Source of the DNA: Rubrolithibacter danxiaensis
GTDB lineage: Bacteria > Bacteroidota > Bacteroidia > Sphingobacteriales > Sphingobacteriaceae
NCBI RefSeq assembly: GCF_047272945.1
Contig: NZ_JBKOPS010000004.1
Span: forward strand, 124,001-188,000
Direction of reading: 5' to 3'
DNA length: 64,000 nucleotides
The first letter of the stretch is position 1; every line of letters begins with the position of its first letter. Shown piece by piece: positions 36,226 to 44,936 of the stretch. Made by a program: the position numbers and the translations under genes. The notes below the pieces were generated by a model. That model did not search any database. It was not told the origin of the DNA and was given only the letters and a program-made list of their open reading frames with translations.

Positions 36226-37405
36226 TATAAAACTCGTAAACTTTATTTATTACAAATTGCTGTTCTTCCACAGAAAGAGTAGGGAACATTGGCAAACTAA
36301 TACAATGTTTATAATAGTTCTCTGCATTTGGCAAATCACCTTCTTTCCATCCAAATTGTCTGTAATATGGCATTAAATGACATGGGATGTAATGAATCTG
36401 AGGAAATATTTGCTGCTCCCTTAAGAAATTATAAAGACCAAGTCTGTTTTCAACTTCAACAACATAAAGATGATAAGCATGCCCTAATACAACCCCCGAT
36501 TGTCCTTTTATAAAAGACTTTCCCCTAAAAGCTTTGTTATATCTATCCGCAATAAGTCTCCTTGTTTCTAAACCTTCATTTGCACGCGCTAGTTGGCTTA
36601 ACCCCAGCGCTGCCTGAAAATCAGTTAGCCGGTAATTATACCCCAATTCCTGCATCTCCATGTACCAATTAGGATAAGAACTAGGATTATTTTCGCTCGA
36701 TGCAAACTCTAAACTATTTGTATATAGTGCTTCGTCTTTAACGATTCCATGAGTTCTTAATTGAAGTAATTTTTTATATAACTCTTCATCATTAGTAGTG
36801 ACCATTCCTCCCTCGCCCGCGGCAATATGTTTAACAGGATGGAAAGAAAAAATAGCTAAGTCTGCAAATTTACCACTTCCACACAACTGCCTATTGCCTT
36901 TACTATCTTCAAAAAATCCGCCCGGGGCATGGCATGCATCTTCGATTATCCATAGTCCGAACTCATCTGCCAGTTTACGATACTCCTCGAGATTAATAGC
37001 TCGCCCTGCAAAATCTACAGGAATAATACCTTTATATGTGCCTATTGGTGAAGCCTCAAGTAAAACTCTGACTTTATTAATATCCAATAAATAAGATTCT
37101 GGATTAATATCAGCAAATTCCACTTCTCCGCCACAATAACGAATACAATTTGCTGATGCAGCAAAAGTTATAGGTGTGGTAATTACCTTATCGCCCGGTT
37201 TAACATTTAAAGTAAGTGTGCATAGATGAAGGGCGGCAGTACCATTAGCAACAGCAACAGCATAATTGCAGTTAACATAATTGGCAAAGGCATTTTCAAA
37301 TTCAGCAATTTTAGGGCCCTGAGTTAAATAATCAGATTTTAATGTAGAGATAACAGCTTGAAGGTCTTCATCTGTTATATATTGTTTTCCATAAGGTATA
37401 TTCAT
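36218..37405 (-). CDS. pseC: UDP-4-amino-4,6-dideoxy-N-acetyl-altrosamine transaminase
   Basis: A DegT/DnrJ/EryC1-type PLP aminotransferase of 395 residues, taking ATG 37405 (MNIPYGKQYITDED). The longer frame from TTG 37432 runs into the end of pseB. It converts the 4-keto product of PseB to the 4-amino sugar with glutamate. Landmarks are GTAALHLCTLTL, TTPITFAASANCI, IEDACHAPGGFF and SFHPVKHIAAGEGGMV, in which the Lys binds PLP. NYRLTDFQAALGLSQL and the C-terminal HYIPCHLMPYYRQFGW complete the PseC picture. It sits directly after pseB and overlaps pseF. Confidence 0.93.
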   Translation of the reverse strand: MNIPYGKQYITDEDLQAVISTLKSDYLTQGPKIAEFENAFANYVNCNYAVAVANGTAALHLCTLTLNVKPGDKVITTPITFAASANCIRYCGGEVEFADINPESYLLDINKVRVLLEASPIGTYKGIIPVDFAGRAINLEEYRKLADEFGLWIIEDACHAPGGFFEDSKGNRQLCGSGKFADLAIFSFHPVKHIAAGEGGMVTTNDEELYKKLLQLRTHGIVKDEALYTNSLEFASSENNPSSYPNWYMEMQELGYNYRLTDFQAALGLSQLARANEGLETRRLIADRYNKAFRGKSFIKGQSGVVLGHAYHLYVVEVENRLGLYNFLREQQIFPQIHYIPCHLMPYYRQFGWKEGDLPNAENYYKHCISLPMFPTLSVEEQQFVINKVYEFYNG

Positions 37406-37412
37406 ATTCCAT

Positions 37413-38426
37413 TCAAGAAAAATCAGGATCAACGTGTAATTTAATTAATTCTCGAAGTTCGTTTACTGTAACCCACTCCGAGTTATCACCTGAACTGTAC
37501 TGAAATCCTTCAGCTACTCTTACAGCCCCAAAATGATTGATAAATTCATTTAGTTCCCACTTAGGAGATTGAGGAACTATAACATAATATTTTCCCAAAT
37601 CGTATGTAAAAAACGAGTCTGAAGTAGTAATCATTTCTTCATGTATCTTTTCTCCAGGTCGTATTCCCACTACTTTATGTTCACACTCGGGTCCAATAGC
37701 TTTTGCAATATCAGTAATTTTATAGGAAGGTATTTTCGGCACAAAAATTTCACCGCCCCAAGCTGTTTCCAAAGCATGCAGAACCATATCAACTCCTCCT
37801 TGAAGTGAAATATTGAAACGAGTCATGTTTTCAACGGTAATAGGCAATACTCCTTCTTTTCGCTTTTTTATGAAGAATGGAATTACCGATCCGTTTGATC
37901 CCATTACGTTTCCATAACGAACAACAGAAAATTTTATTGGATTATTTCCGCGAATGTTATTAGCTGCAATAAATAATTTATCAGAAGCTAGCTTAGTTGC
38001 ACCATATAAATTAATGGGTGCTGCTGCCTTATCTGTAGAAAGGGCTACTACATGTTTCACGTTAGAATCTAATGCTGCATTGATTATATTTTCGGCACCA
38101 TTTATATTCGTTTTAACACATTCCATTGGATTGTATTCGGCAATCGGAACATGCTTCATTGCTGCTGCATGAATTACAAAATCTACTCCATGAAAAGCCC
38201 GTTTTAATCGGTCTGCATCTCTTACATCTCCAATAAAAAAACGAATAGCAGGGTATTTAATCGATGGGTATTCCTGAGCCATTTCGAACTGTTTCTGTTC
38301 ATCTCTTGAAAAAATAATCAGACGTCTAACATTTGGCCATCGCTTTAAAATAGTTTTCGTAAGTGCCTTACCTAAGGAACCTGTACCTCCAGTTATTAGA
38401 ATTTGCTTATTATTTAAATCTAACAT
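37413..38426 (-). CDS. pseB: UDP-N-acetylglucosamine 4,6-dehydratase (inverting)
   Basis: A 337-residue soluble SDR of the short FlaA1/PseB type, which dehydrates UDP-GlcNAc and inverts C5 in the first step of pseudaminic acid synthesis. It has LITGGTGSLGKALTKTIL, RDEQKQFEMAQ, FIGDVRD, AAAMKHVPIAEYNPMECVKTN and LSTDKAAAPINLYGATKLASD with Asp-Lys and Tyr at the active site. The SVVRYGNVMGSNGSVIP segment is also typical. The lack of membrane helices and the retained Tyr separate it from the WbpM-like enzyme at 19211. It is the first gene of the pse run and lies 51 bases after the chain-length gene. Confidence 0.94.
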   Translation of the reverse strand: MLDLNNKQILITGGTGSLGKALTKTILKRWPNVRRLIIFSRDEQKQFEMAQEYPSIKYPAIRFFIGDVRDADRLKRAFHGVDFVIHAAAMKHVPIAEYNPMECVKTNINGAENIINAALDSNVKHVVALSTDKAAAPINLYGATKLASDKLFIAANNIRGNNPIKFSVVRYGNVMGSNGSVIPFFIKKRKEGVLPITVENMTRFNISLQGGVDMVLHALETAWGGEIFVPKIPSYKITDIAKAIGPECEHKVVGIRPGEKIHEEMITTSDSFFTYDLGKYYVIVPQSPKWELNEFINHFGAVRVAEGFQYSSGDNSEWVTVNELRELIKLHVDPDFS

Positions 38427-38477
38427 ATTAATTATAGGTTATAGGTGAAATTTTACTCGAATCAAAACCGCGAATAC

Positions 38478-39569
38478 TTATGATTTTAAAATATCTTTCA
38501 AAACCTTTTGAGATAGTAATAAACAAACGGTAAAAAAAGCGGCAATAAATCCCCCTAGTATCAATCCCTTTAGTTTTCCGAATCTTTCTTTGTCCAACGG
38601 TAAAACCGGCTTATCTACCACCTGTATTAACGGCATTTCTTTCCTCAAAGAAATTTTGGCAATTTCTAAGTTCTTCACAATCTCTGCATACATGGCCGAA
38701 TTAGCTTGCACATCTATTTGCTTACGCTGAGAAGGAACCCGTAATATCTGAAGAGCTGCATTAGCATTGGGATTGGCATCAATGGTGGATGCTGCTCCAG
38801 TAATTGAAGCATTTAAAACGGCTTTGACACTGTCGGCCTGCTTTTGAAGGATAGACAAATTTTGAGTTGATTTTTTAGTTTTGGTTTGTATATAAAAGTC
38901 GTTTACATTTTCAACTATTTTATCCGTAAAGGCTTTTGCAAATAGTTCATCTTTGGCACGAACTCTTACACTGATAATACTTAACTTTTTATCAGGTTTT
39001 TCAACTGTTAAATAATTTTTATTGATCTCTTTTACAATACTTCCCAGGATACTATCGTGTTGGCGGGTGAAATTCTCTTCAGGAATAGTAAAGCTGAGTT
39101 CCCTTAGCTTTAAATCATCTTTCCATTTTTCATATAATTTATTTGCCTGTATAAAACGATCTACTAAAAGTTCTTTTTGTCCATCAAAATCAGCAGGACT
39201 AAGAAGGGTTTTTTGGATCATTGATCTTGATTTATACAATTCAATAATATTATCTCCTTCAAATATTCCATTAGTACCTCCACCTCCAATATCTATCCCT
39301 ACCATCGAAGCGATGCCTGCATATTGCCCTAAACCTCCTCCTGCTCCTCCTTCCTGTAAAACAAAAGTACATTCTGCCGTATAAACAGGTTTTTTAGAAT
39401 AAGCATAGATAAAACCGATCAACCCACCTAAGATTCCCGCAAATAGAATGAGGTTCCACTTACTTAACAGATACCGATTCCACTCTCTCAATTTAAGAAT
39501 TACTTCCTTCAGTGAAATTTCATCATCCTTATAATTTTGTTCTTTAATATGATTATTAGTTAAACTCAA
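38478..39569 (-). CDS. Polysaccharide chain-length/co-polymerase protein (Wzz-like, no kinase), cluster 2
   Basis: A 363-residue inner-membrane protein related to the cluster 1 copy at 14093. It has a first helix at about 40-58 (LILFAGILGGLIGFIYAY), the PVYTAECTFVLQEGGAGGG strand with a Gly-rich stretch, and LSIISVRVRAKDELFAKAF in the periplasmic part. A PLIQVVDKPVLPLDKE proline segment and a final helix at about 335-355 follow. It ends at the second helix, so there is no cytoplasmic kinase. It is expected to pair with the exporter at 40990 and the polymerase at 24960. Confidence 0.85.
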   Translation of the reverse strand: MSLTNNHIKEQNYKDDEISLKEVILKLREWNRYLLSKWNLILFAGILGGLIGFIYAYSKKPVYTAECTFVLQEGGAGGGLGQYAGIASMVGIDIGGGGTNGIFEGDNIIELYKSRSMIQKTLLSPADFDGQKELLVDRFIQANKLYEKWKDDLKLRELSFTIPEENFTRQHDSILGSIVKEINKNYLTVEKPDKKLSIISVRVRAKDELFAKAFTDKIVENVNDFYIQTKTKKSTQNLSILQKQADSVKAVLNASITGAASTIDANPNANAALQILRVPSQRKQIDVQANSAMYAEIVKNLEIAKISLRKEMPLIQVVDKPVLPLDKERFGKLKGLILGGFIAAFFTVCLLLSQKVLKDILKS

Positions 39570-39706
39570 TTTCGAAAATCTTAATTATATTCTAAAATAT
39601 AAAATACTTAATATAGGAGAAGCGACCCTTCCCTTTCGAATCTCCTGATCTGCTTCTTCCTTGATTTCTAAATACTGATCTTTCCTGTTACCATTTTGAA
39701 TTAATA

Positions 39707-40972
39707 TTATAAACGAGCGTTTATTATTTCTCGGTCCAAACAAGATTTAGTATCAAAAATAACCGCATCATTACCATTTTTTAAAGCATTATAATCTATT
39801 TTCAAGAACTCTTTATGTGCCACGGCCAGGACTATAGCGTCATATTGGGAATATACAGAATTAATTAATGATATATCATACTTTTTCAGAACCTCTTCCC
39901 TGTTAGCATATGGATCATACACGTCTACCATTAACCCGAATTGGATAAGTTCTCTGTAAATATCGATCACTCTTGAATTCCTAACATCCGGACAGTCTTC
40001 TTTGAAAGTTATTCCTAAAATTAACGCTTTGGAACCATTGATTTTATGGCCCTTTTTAATCATCAGTTTAATAACCTTGCTAGCTACAAACATTCCCATG
40101 TTATCGTTTACTCTCCTTCCTGAAAGAATAACCTGAGGATGATATCCTAATGCTTCTGCTTTATGGGCGAGATAATAAGGGTCAACACCAATACAATGTC
40201 CTCCGACCAAGCCCGGCTTATACTTTAAGAAATTCCACTTAGTACCTGCAGCATCTATTACATCTGAAGTATCGATCCCAATCCGATCAAAAATTAGGGC
40301 AAGCTCATTCACAAAGGAAATATTAACATCACGTTGTGCATTTTCTATGGCTTTTGAAGCCTCCGCTACTTTTATATTTGGAGCTTTATGGGTGCCCGCA
40401 GTTATGATACTACTGTATAAAGCATCAACTAAATTAGCAATTTCAGGTGTAGAACCAGAAGTTACCTTTTTAATCTTCGTTAAAGTATTAATCTTATCTC
40501 CGGGATTAATTCTTTCTGGTGAATATCCGCAGAAAAAATCTTTATTAAATTGCAAGCCTGAAGCTTTTTCCAATACGGGCACACAATCCTCTTCCGTGCA
40601 TCCAGGATAAACTGTAGACTCATAGATAACAATATCCCCCTCTTTTAAAACAGTTCCTAGCATTTCTGATGCTTTTAAGAGAGGTTTAAGATCAGGTGTT
40701 TTAAACTGATCGATAGGAGTAGGAACTGTAACAATATAAATATTATAATTTTTGAGATCAGAAATCTTATTAGAAAAGCTTAAACCTTGCCCGGTAACAC
40801 AAACAAGATCTTCCAAATTAGCTTCTTTAGTTCTATCTTCGCCTCTTATAAGTTCATTCACCCTTGATTCATCAATATCGAAACCAAGAACTTTATATTT
40901 TTTCGAGAACTCTATACTTAATGGTAACCCTACATAACCTAAACCTAGGACAGCTATTTTAAATTCAGTCAT
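39707..40972 (-). CDS. UDP-N-acetylhexosamine 6-dehydrogenase (WbpA/TviB-type)
   Basis: A 421-residue UDP-glucose/GDP-mannose dehydrogenase-family enzyme that oxidises C6 twice to give a uronic acid. Landmarks are VLGLGYVGLPLSIEFSKKY at the NAD site, ESTVYPGCTEEDCVP, GYSPERINPGDK, the AEASKAIENAQRDVNISFVNE helix, and GLVGGHCIGVDPYYL with the catalytic Cys. ITFKEDCPDVRNSRV lies in the C-terminal domain. The Y-S-P-E-R and GVDPYYLAHKAE details favour UDP-GlcNAc or UDP-GalNAc over UDP-glucose as substrate. It lies between the second export gene and the chain-length gene, and indicates a HexNAc uronate in the cluster 2 polymer. Confidence 0.88.
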   Translation of the reverse strand: MTEFKIAVLGLGYVGLPLSIEFSKKYKVLGFDIDESRVNELIRGEDRTKEANLEDLVCVTGQGLSFSNKISDLKNYNIYIVTVPTPIDQFKTPDLKPLLKASEMLGTVLKEGDIVIYESTVYPGCTEEDCVPVLEKASGLQFNKDFFCGYSPERINPGDKINTLTKIKKVTSGSTPEIANLVDALYSSIITAGTHKAPNIKVAEASKAIENAQRDVNISFVNELALIFDRIGIDTSDVIDAAGTKWNFLKYKPGLVGGHCIGVDPYYLAHKAEALGYHPQVILSGRRVNDNMGMFVASKVIKLMIKKGHKINGSKALILGITFKEDCPDVRNSRVIDIYRELIQFGLMVDVYDPYANREEVLKKYDISLINSVYSQYDAIVLAVAHKEFLKIDYNALKNGNDAVIFDTKSCLDREIINARL

Positions 40973-40989
40973 TCGAATTACTTATTATA

Positions 40990-43578
40990 TTATCTCAATA
41001 AACTAACTATAATGGCGGTCAACGACGCAAGTCCGGTGGTAATACCCACTAATTGTTGTACTGTAAGATTAGATTTTTCATCTTTCCTAGGAACAAGTAT
41101 TTCTGATCCCGGCTTTACCAATGGATAGTTATTAAAAAATAAAAACTTTCGTGTACTCCTTACAGACCCATTTGCATAAATAATATAAGATCTGCGTTTT
41201 AGAGATTTTTGTGAAAATCCTCCGGCATTGGAGATATATTCCTTAAATCCTTTATTCTTCAAAAACACAACAGTGCTTGGGGATAAAACTTCTCCGCTAA
41301 CTTTAACTGTTTGCAGTTGTTTTGGGATATTTAAAACATCTCCTTCTTCCAAGAAGATGTCATCTTTTCCACTCGGACTTTTTAATATCTTCGGTAAATT
41401 AATTCCTACAAAATCATTTTGTATTGCATTAAAACGATTCAGATCAAGGGAGTCAATGCCAGAAATGATCTTGCCTTTAATTTGTTGTGTCCCAGATCCA
41501 TTTAGTTGAGATAATCTCAATCGCTCATTCTCGACCTGCAGCTGCTTAATCTTTAAATAATTTATCCCATTAGTATCTTTCGACGAACTATCAAAATCAG
41601 CACCTCGTTTTAAAGATGCACCTTCCGGATACGCAAGGGCGGTAAAACCGCCAGCACGTTTAACCAAATCAGAAATCCGCTCATCCTTTTTTGAAATAGT
41701 ATAAAGGCCAGGAAATAAAACTTCTCCTTCTACACGAACCTGCCTTTGTACTTCATATCCTGATGATGGCCGTACAATTACAATATCAAATGGTTGCAAG
41801 ATAAAGCCGGAAGCATCTTTCAAATTGTTGGTAATATCTATTTGGAAAACCTGTGCAGTTTGAGCAGATAGTGATAAGGCATCACTATTTTTAACTCTCC
41901 TTGACACTTCAACACGTTTGGGGGTAGCACTTTCTTTTAATCCACCGACCTGGATAATAGCATCTTCCAGATTCATACCTGCTGCAAAATCCAAAATTCC
42001 CGGCTGCAATACTTCCCCTTCAACACGAACTGTATACTCTTCTTTTAGATCAAAAATGGAAGAAATGGTAATTACATCTTCCCTTTGAAGGGTAATATCT
42101 GGTGCTTTTCCTGATAACACTTTTGCGACATCAAAAGAAATCAGTTTAGTCTGCAAATCTTCGCCTAAACGCGTAATATATGCTCGGTTTTGAAATGCAT
42201 CTTCACGTAAGCCTTCTGCTTTCCGAATTAGTTGAGATACCGTCAGTCCTGGCTCCAGTTCAAATTCTCCCGGTCGAAAAACAGCCCCCTCAATAGTAAC
42301 CCGATTTTCAAAACGATCCAAAATTTCATTAACAAAAAATTTGTCTCCGGGAGTTGGTATATATGTATTGAATTCAGAAGAAGAGATATCTGCGATGCGT
42401 CGTTCAGTTTCTGTATTTTTCAAAACCTTAATTCTTGCACGGTATGCTCTTTCTGTAAAACCTCCTGTAAAGCGAATCAGATCAGCTAATTTTTCATCAG
42501 ACAGCATCTCATAAATACCAGGCCTTTTAACCTCTCCAACAACTTCGACCCTGGTCCTATAAGTAGGCACCCTGATAACGTCCTGATCCTGCAACCGCAC
42601 ATTGTTTTTTAAATCTCCATGAAGAAGAAAATCATAAACATCAAGCGTTGCTATCTTTCTTCCTGCCCGGATAATTTCAATCTGGCGGAAAGATCCGTTT
42701 TCAGTAGGGCCGCCTGATGCATACAAGGCATTAAAAACCGTGGCCACAGAAGGAAGCGTATATGTTCCCGGTTTCACAATTTCGCCGGTTAATATTACTT
42801 TAATACTTCGGATATTACCGATAGCTATGTTTACTGAAGTATTTCCCGTTTTTAAACCTGAATAAATCTGAGATAACCGGGATTTAATTCTGGCGGTAGC
42901 CTGTTCAATAGTCATACCGCCTACCTGAACAATTCCTACATAGGGAATATTGATAGATCCTTCCGGCGACACGGTAAGTTGATAACTCGCTTCTGAATAG
43001 CCGTAAATATCGACTAATAACTCATCGTCAGGACCAATCTGATAATTTTTCGGCGTAGCCAATCGAAGATTGGGCTCAAACGTTGTGCTACTGTTTTTAA
43101 ATAACTCTGCCCCAAATATTTTAGATTTTAACAGACGTAGTGTTTGTTCTGCTAAAGACAAGGTATCTTGCCTTAGTCGAAGTGAATCTGGGTTGTTGGG
43201 TTCGCCCGTATAGGTCCTTCCGACACGGTTTTTAGCATTTGAATTCCCATTAATACCATTAGCATTTTGTTTTCCGGGCTTGGTCTGATTCGATTTCTTA
43301 AGCTGGTCTACCCGAATTTTTAGCTTCTGTATCTCAGTGGCGCTCATACCACGGGCCAGTGCAACTTGTTCCAATTGAGCCTGGCTTAATCCGCTTGCTT
43401 CTACCTGGGCTAAGAATTGCCGGATCTGATCATCAGTTAATTCATCGACACGTATATTACTGAAGTTTTGCTGATTGATGCTTTGTGAAAAAGCAGGGAA
43501 AGCGATACTGGCCAACATTACCAGTGCAAATACGCTGAATAAAGTTCTTAGTCTGAAGATCCTTAAATTTGAAATCAT
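40990..43578 (-). CDS. SLBB-domain polysaccharide export protein (Wza-like), cluster 2
   Basis: An 862-residue paralogue of the cluster 1 exporter. In order: signal peptide (about 1-31, FPAFSQ), a helical module (VDELTDDQIRQFLAQVEASG, then ATEIQKLKIRVDQL) at about 43-95, a poly-export domain (KNYQIGPDDELLVDIYG, SPEGSINIPYVG) and six SLBB repeats. The repeats are marked by GEIVKPGTYT, GEVKRPGIYE, GAVFRPGEFE, GEVLQPGILD, GEVLFPGLYT and GEVLSPSTVV, and a C-terminal hydrophobic helix follows. The extra 90 residues relative to the other copy lie mainly in an Asn/Gln/Ser-rich linker after the signal region and an insertion near residue 680. It carries polymer across the outer membrane. Confidence 0.9.
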   Translation of the reverse strand: MISNLRIFRLRTLFSVFALVMLASIAFPAFSQSINQQNFSNIRVDELTDDQIRQFLAQVEASGLSQAQLEQVALARGMSATEIQKLKIRVDQLKKSNQTKPGKQNANGINGNSNAKNRVGRTYTGEPNNPDSLRLRQDTLSLAEQTLRLLKSKIFGAELFKNSSTTFEPNLRLATPKNYQIGPDDELLVDIYGYSEASYQLTVSPEGSINIPYVGIVQVGGMTIEQATARIKSRLSQIYSGLKTGNTSVNIAIGNIRSIKVILTGEIVKPGTYTLPSVATVFNALYASGGPTENGSFRQIEIIRAGRKIATLDVYDFLLHGDLKNNVRLQDQDVIRVPTYRTRVEVVGEVKRPGIYEMLSDEKLADLIRFTGGFTERAYRARIKVLKNTETERRIADISSSEFNTYIPTPGDKFFVNEILDRFENRVTIEGAVFRPGEFELEPGLTVSQLIRKAEGLREDAFQNRAYITRLGEDLQTKLISFDVAKVLSGKAPDITLQREDVITISSIFDLKEEYTVRVEGEVLQPGILDFAAGMNLEDAIIQVGGLKESATPKRVEVSRRVKNSDALSLSAQTAQVFQIDITNNLKDASGFILQPFDIVIVRPSSGYEVQRQVRVEGEVLFPGLYTISKKDERISDLVKRAGGFTALAYPEGASLKRGADFDSSSKDTNGINYLKIKQLQVENERLRLSQLNGSGTQQIKGKIISGIDSLDLNRFNAIQNDFVGINLPKILKSPSGKDDIFLEEGDVLNIPKQLQTVKVSGEVLSPSTVVFLKNKGFKEYISNAGGFSQKSLKRRSYIIYANGSVRSTRKFLFFNNYPLVKPGSEILVPRKDEKSNLTVQQLVGITTGLASLTAIIVSLLR

Positions 43579-43661
43579 AAAATTTCTTTACCTGTCCGGT
43601 TTTTCTTGTTTAAAAGTTCTGTCATTACTAGAATTTTTACGCTTTGGCAGCCTCTACCCTT

Positions 43662-43687
43662 GAATAAGTTACTCTTAACTTTTATTC
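43662..43687 (-). other. Imperfect stem-loop at the gmd stop codon
   Basis: GAATAAGTTA at 43662-43671 pairs, with a two-base bulge, to TAAC and TTATTC between 43676 and 43687, around a four-base loop. The gmd stop lies in the stem. No T run follows on the minus strand, so it is not a standard terminator. It could tune expression of the following export gene. Confidence 0.3.
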
Positions 43688-44818
43688 AAAATAGTTCAAT
43701 ATCTTAAAGCCGCCTGCTTTAAGATGCTCGTCTTTCTTCATTAGTTCCAGATCGGCTATTGCCATATCCTTAACAAGGGCATGCAAATCATATTTAGGCT
43801 GCCACCCTAATTTTGTTTTTGCTTTAGACGGGTCGCCCAAAAGCAAATCCACCTCTGTAGGACGAAAATACTTAGGATCTACTTTAATTACTGTCTGCCC
43901 AGGCTTAAGTGCTTCCTTACATAATCCCAACTCTTGTAAGCGGGCATCATCTACATCAACTATTACTCCTTTTTCCTGCTCATCTTTACCACTGAATTCA
44001 ACGTCGATACCTAACTCAAGAAAACTCATCTTCACAAAATCACGTACGGAGGTGGTTACTCCTGTCGCTATAACAAAATCTTCTGGCTTTTCCTGCTGAA
44101 GCATCAGCCACATAGCTTCTACGTAATCCTTTGCATGCCCCCAATCGCGTTGGGCCGAAAGATTTCCCAGATATACACAACTTTGCAAACCTAAAGCAAT
44201 CTTAGCTACTGCTCGGGTTATTTTACGAGTTACAAAGGTTTCCCCTCGCACAGGGCTCTCATGATTAAATAAGATCCCGTTACAGGCATACATACCATAT
44301 GCTTCGCGATAATTTACCGTAATCCAATATCCGTAAAGTTTAGCCACAGCATAGGGAGACCGTGGGTAAAACGGAGTGGTTTCAGTTTGAGGAACTGCCT
44401 GCACCAAGCCGTATAGCTCGGAAGTTGAAGCCTGGTAAACACGTGTTTTCTGAGTAAGTCCCAACAACCGTACGGCCTCCAGAATTCTTAGCGTACCAAT
44501 TCCATCTGCATTTGCAGTATATTCAGGTGTGTCAAAACTAACTTTTACATGACTTTGAGCAGCCAGGTTGTATATTTCATCAGGTTGAATTTCCTGGATG
44601 ATCCTTATAAGGTTCGTCGAATCTGTTAAATCGCCATAATGAAGTTGGAGCTTTAAATCCTTTTCGTGTGGATCTTGGTATAAATGATCGATTCGATCGG
44701 TATTAAAAAGAGAACTGCGTCTTTTTATTCCATGAACTTTATACCCTTTTTTTATTAATAATTCTGCCAGATATGCACCATCCTGCCCGGTAATCCCTGT
44801 AATTAAAGCAACTTTCAT
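43682..44818 (-). CDS. gmd: GDP-mannose 4,6-dehydratase
   Basis: A 378-residue SDR that makes GDP-4-keto-6-deoxy-mannose from GDP-mannose, the precursor of GDP-fucose, GDP-rhamnose, GDP-perosamine and others. It begins VALITGITGQDGAYLAELL, then GIKRRSSLFNTDRIDHLY, NLAAQSHVKVSF, the Tyr-Lys pair in SPYAVAKLYGYW, CNGILFNHESPVRGETFVTRKI and RDWGHAKDYVEAMW. The match is unmistakable. No fucose synthase (fcl), rmd or per homologue is in the window, so the second step must be encoded elsewhere. An exact -7 promoter element lies 62 bases upstream of the ATG. Confidence 0.95.
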   Translation of the reverse strand: MKVALITGITGQDGAYLAELLIKKGYKVHGIKRRSSLFNTDRIDHLYQDPHEKDLKLQLHYGDLTDSTNLIRIIQEIQPDEIYNLAAQSHVKVSFDTPEYTANADGIGTLRILEAVRLLGLTQKTRVYQASTSELYGLVQAVPQTETTPFYPRSPYAVAKLYGYWITVNYREAYGMYACNGILFNHESPVRGETFVTRKITRAVAKIALGLQSCVYLGNLSAQRDWGHAKDYVEAMWLMLQQEKPEDFVIATGVTTSVRDFVKMSFLELGIDVEFSGKDEQEKGVIVDVDDARLQELGLCKEALKPGQTVIKVDPKYFRPTEVDLLLGDPSKAKTKLGWQPKYDLHALVKDMAIADLELMKKDEHLKAGGFKILNYFE

Positions 44819-44879
44819 TAATTATAAAAACTATACTCTGTTCAAGTTATTAGCTAAAAATCCCCTTTTGAATAAACGC

Positions 44880-44887
44880 CAAAGATA
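44880..44887 (-). promoter_or_regulatory. Bacteroidota -7 promoter element for gmd and cluster 2
   Basis: Reads TATCTTTG on the minus strand, an exact TAnnTTTG match, 62 bases before the gmd start. With few gaps downstream until 29.3 kb, this may be the main promoter of the leftward cluster. Confidence 0.5.
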
Positions 44888-44936
44888 AAAAAATTACTGA
44901 ATCTGATTCTTAGAAAAAATGGAAAAACACCTATTT

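Noticed and set aside
38478..39569. Gly-rich stretch in the cluster 2 chain-length protein as a separate domain
   Set aside because: The cluster 1 copy has a similar GGGS/GTGG region at the same place, so it is a normal feature of this Bacteroidota Wzz type.
44888..44936. Possible terminator after rfbA (GAATC-A-GATTC near a T run on the minus strand)
   Set aside because: The loop would be a single base; opening it to a workable size leaves only three base pairs.
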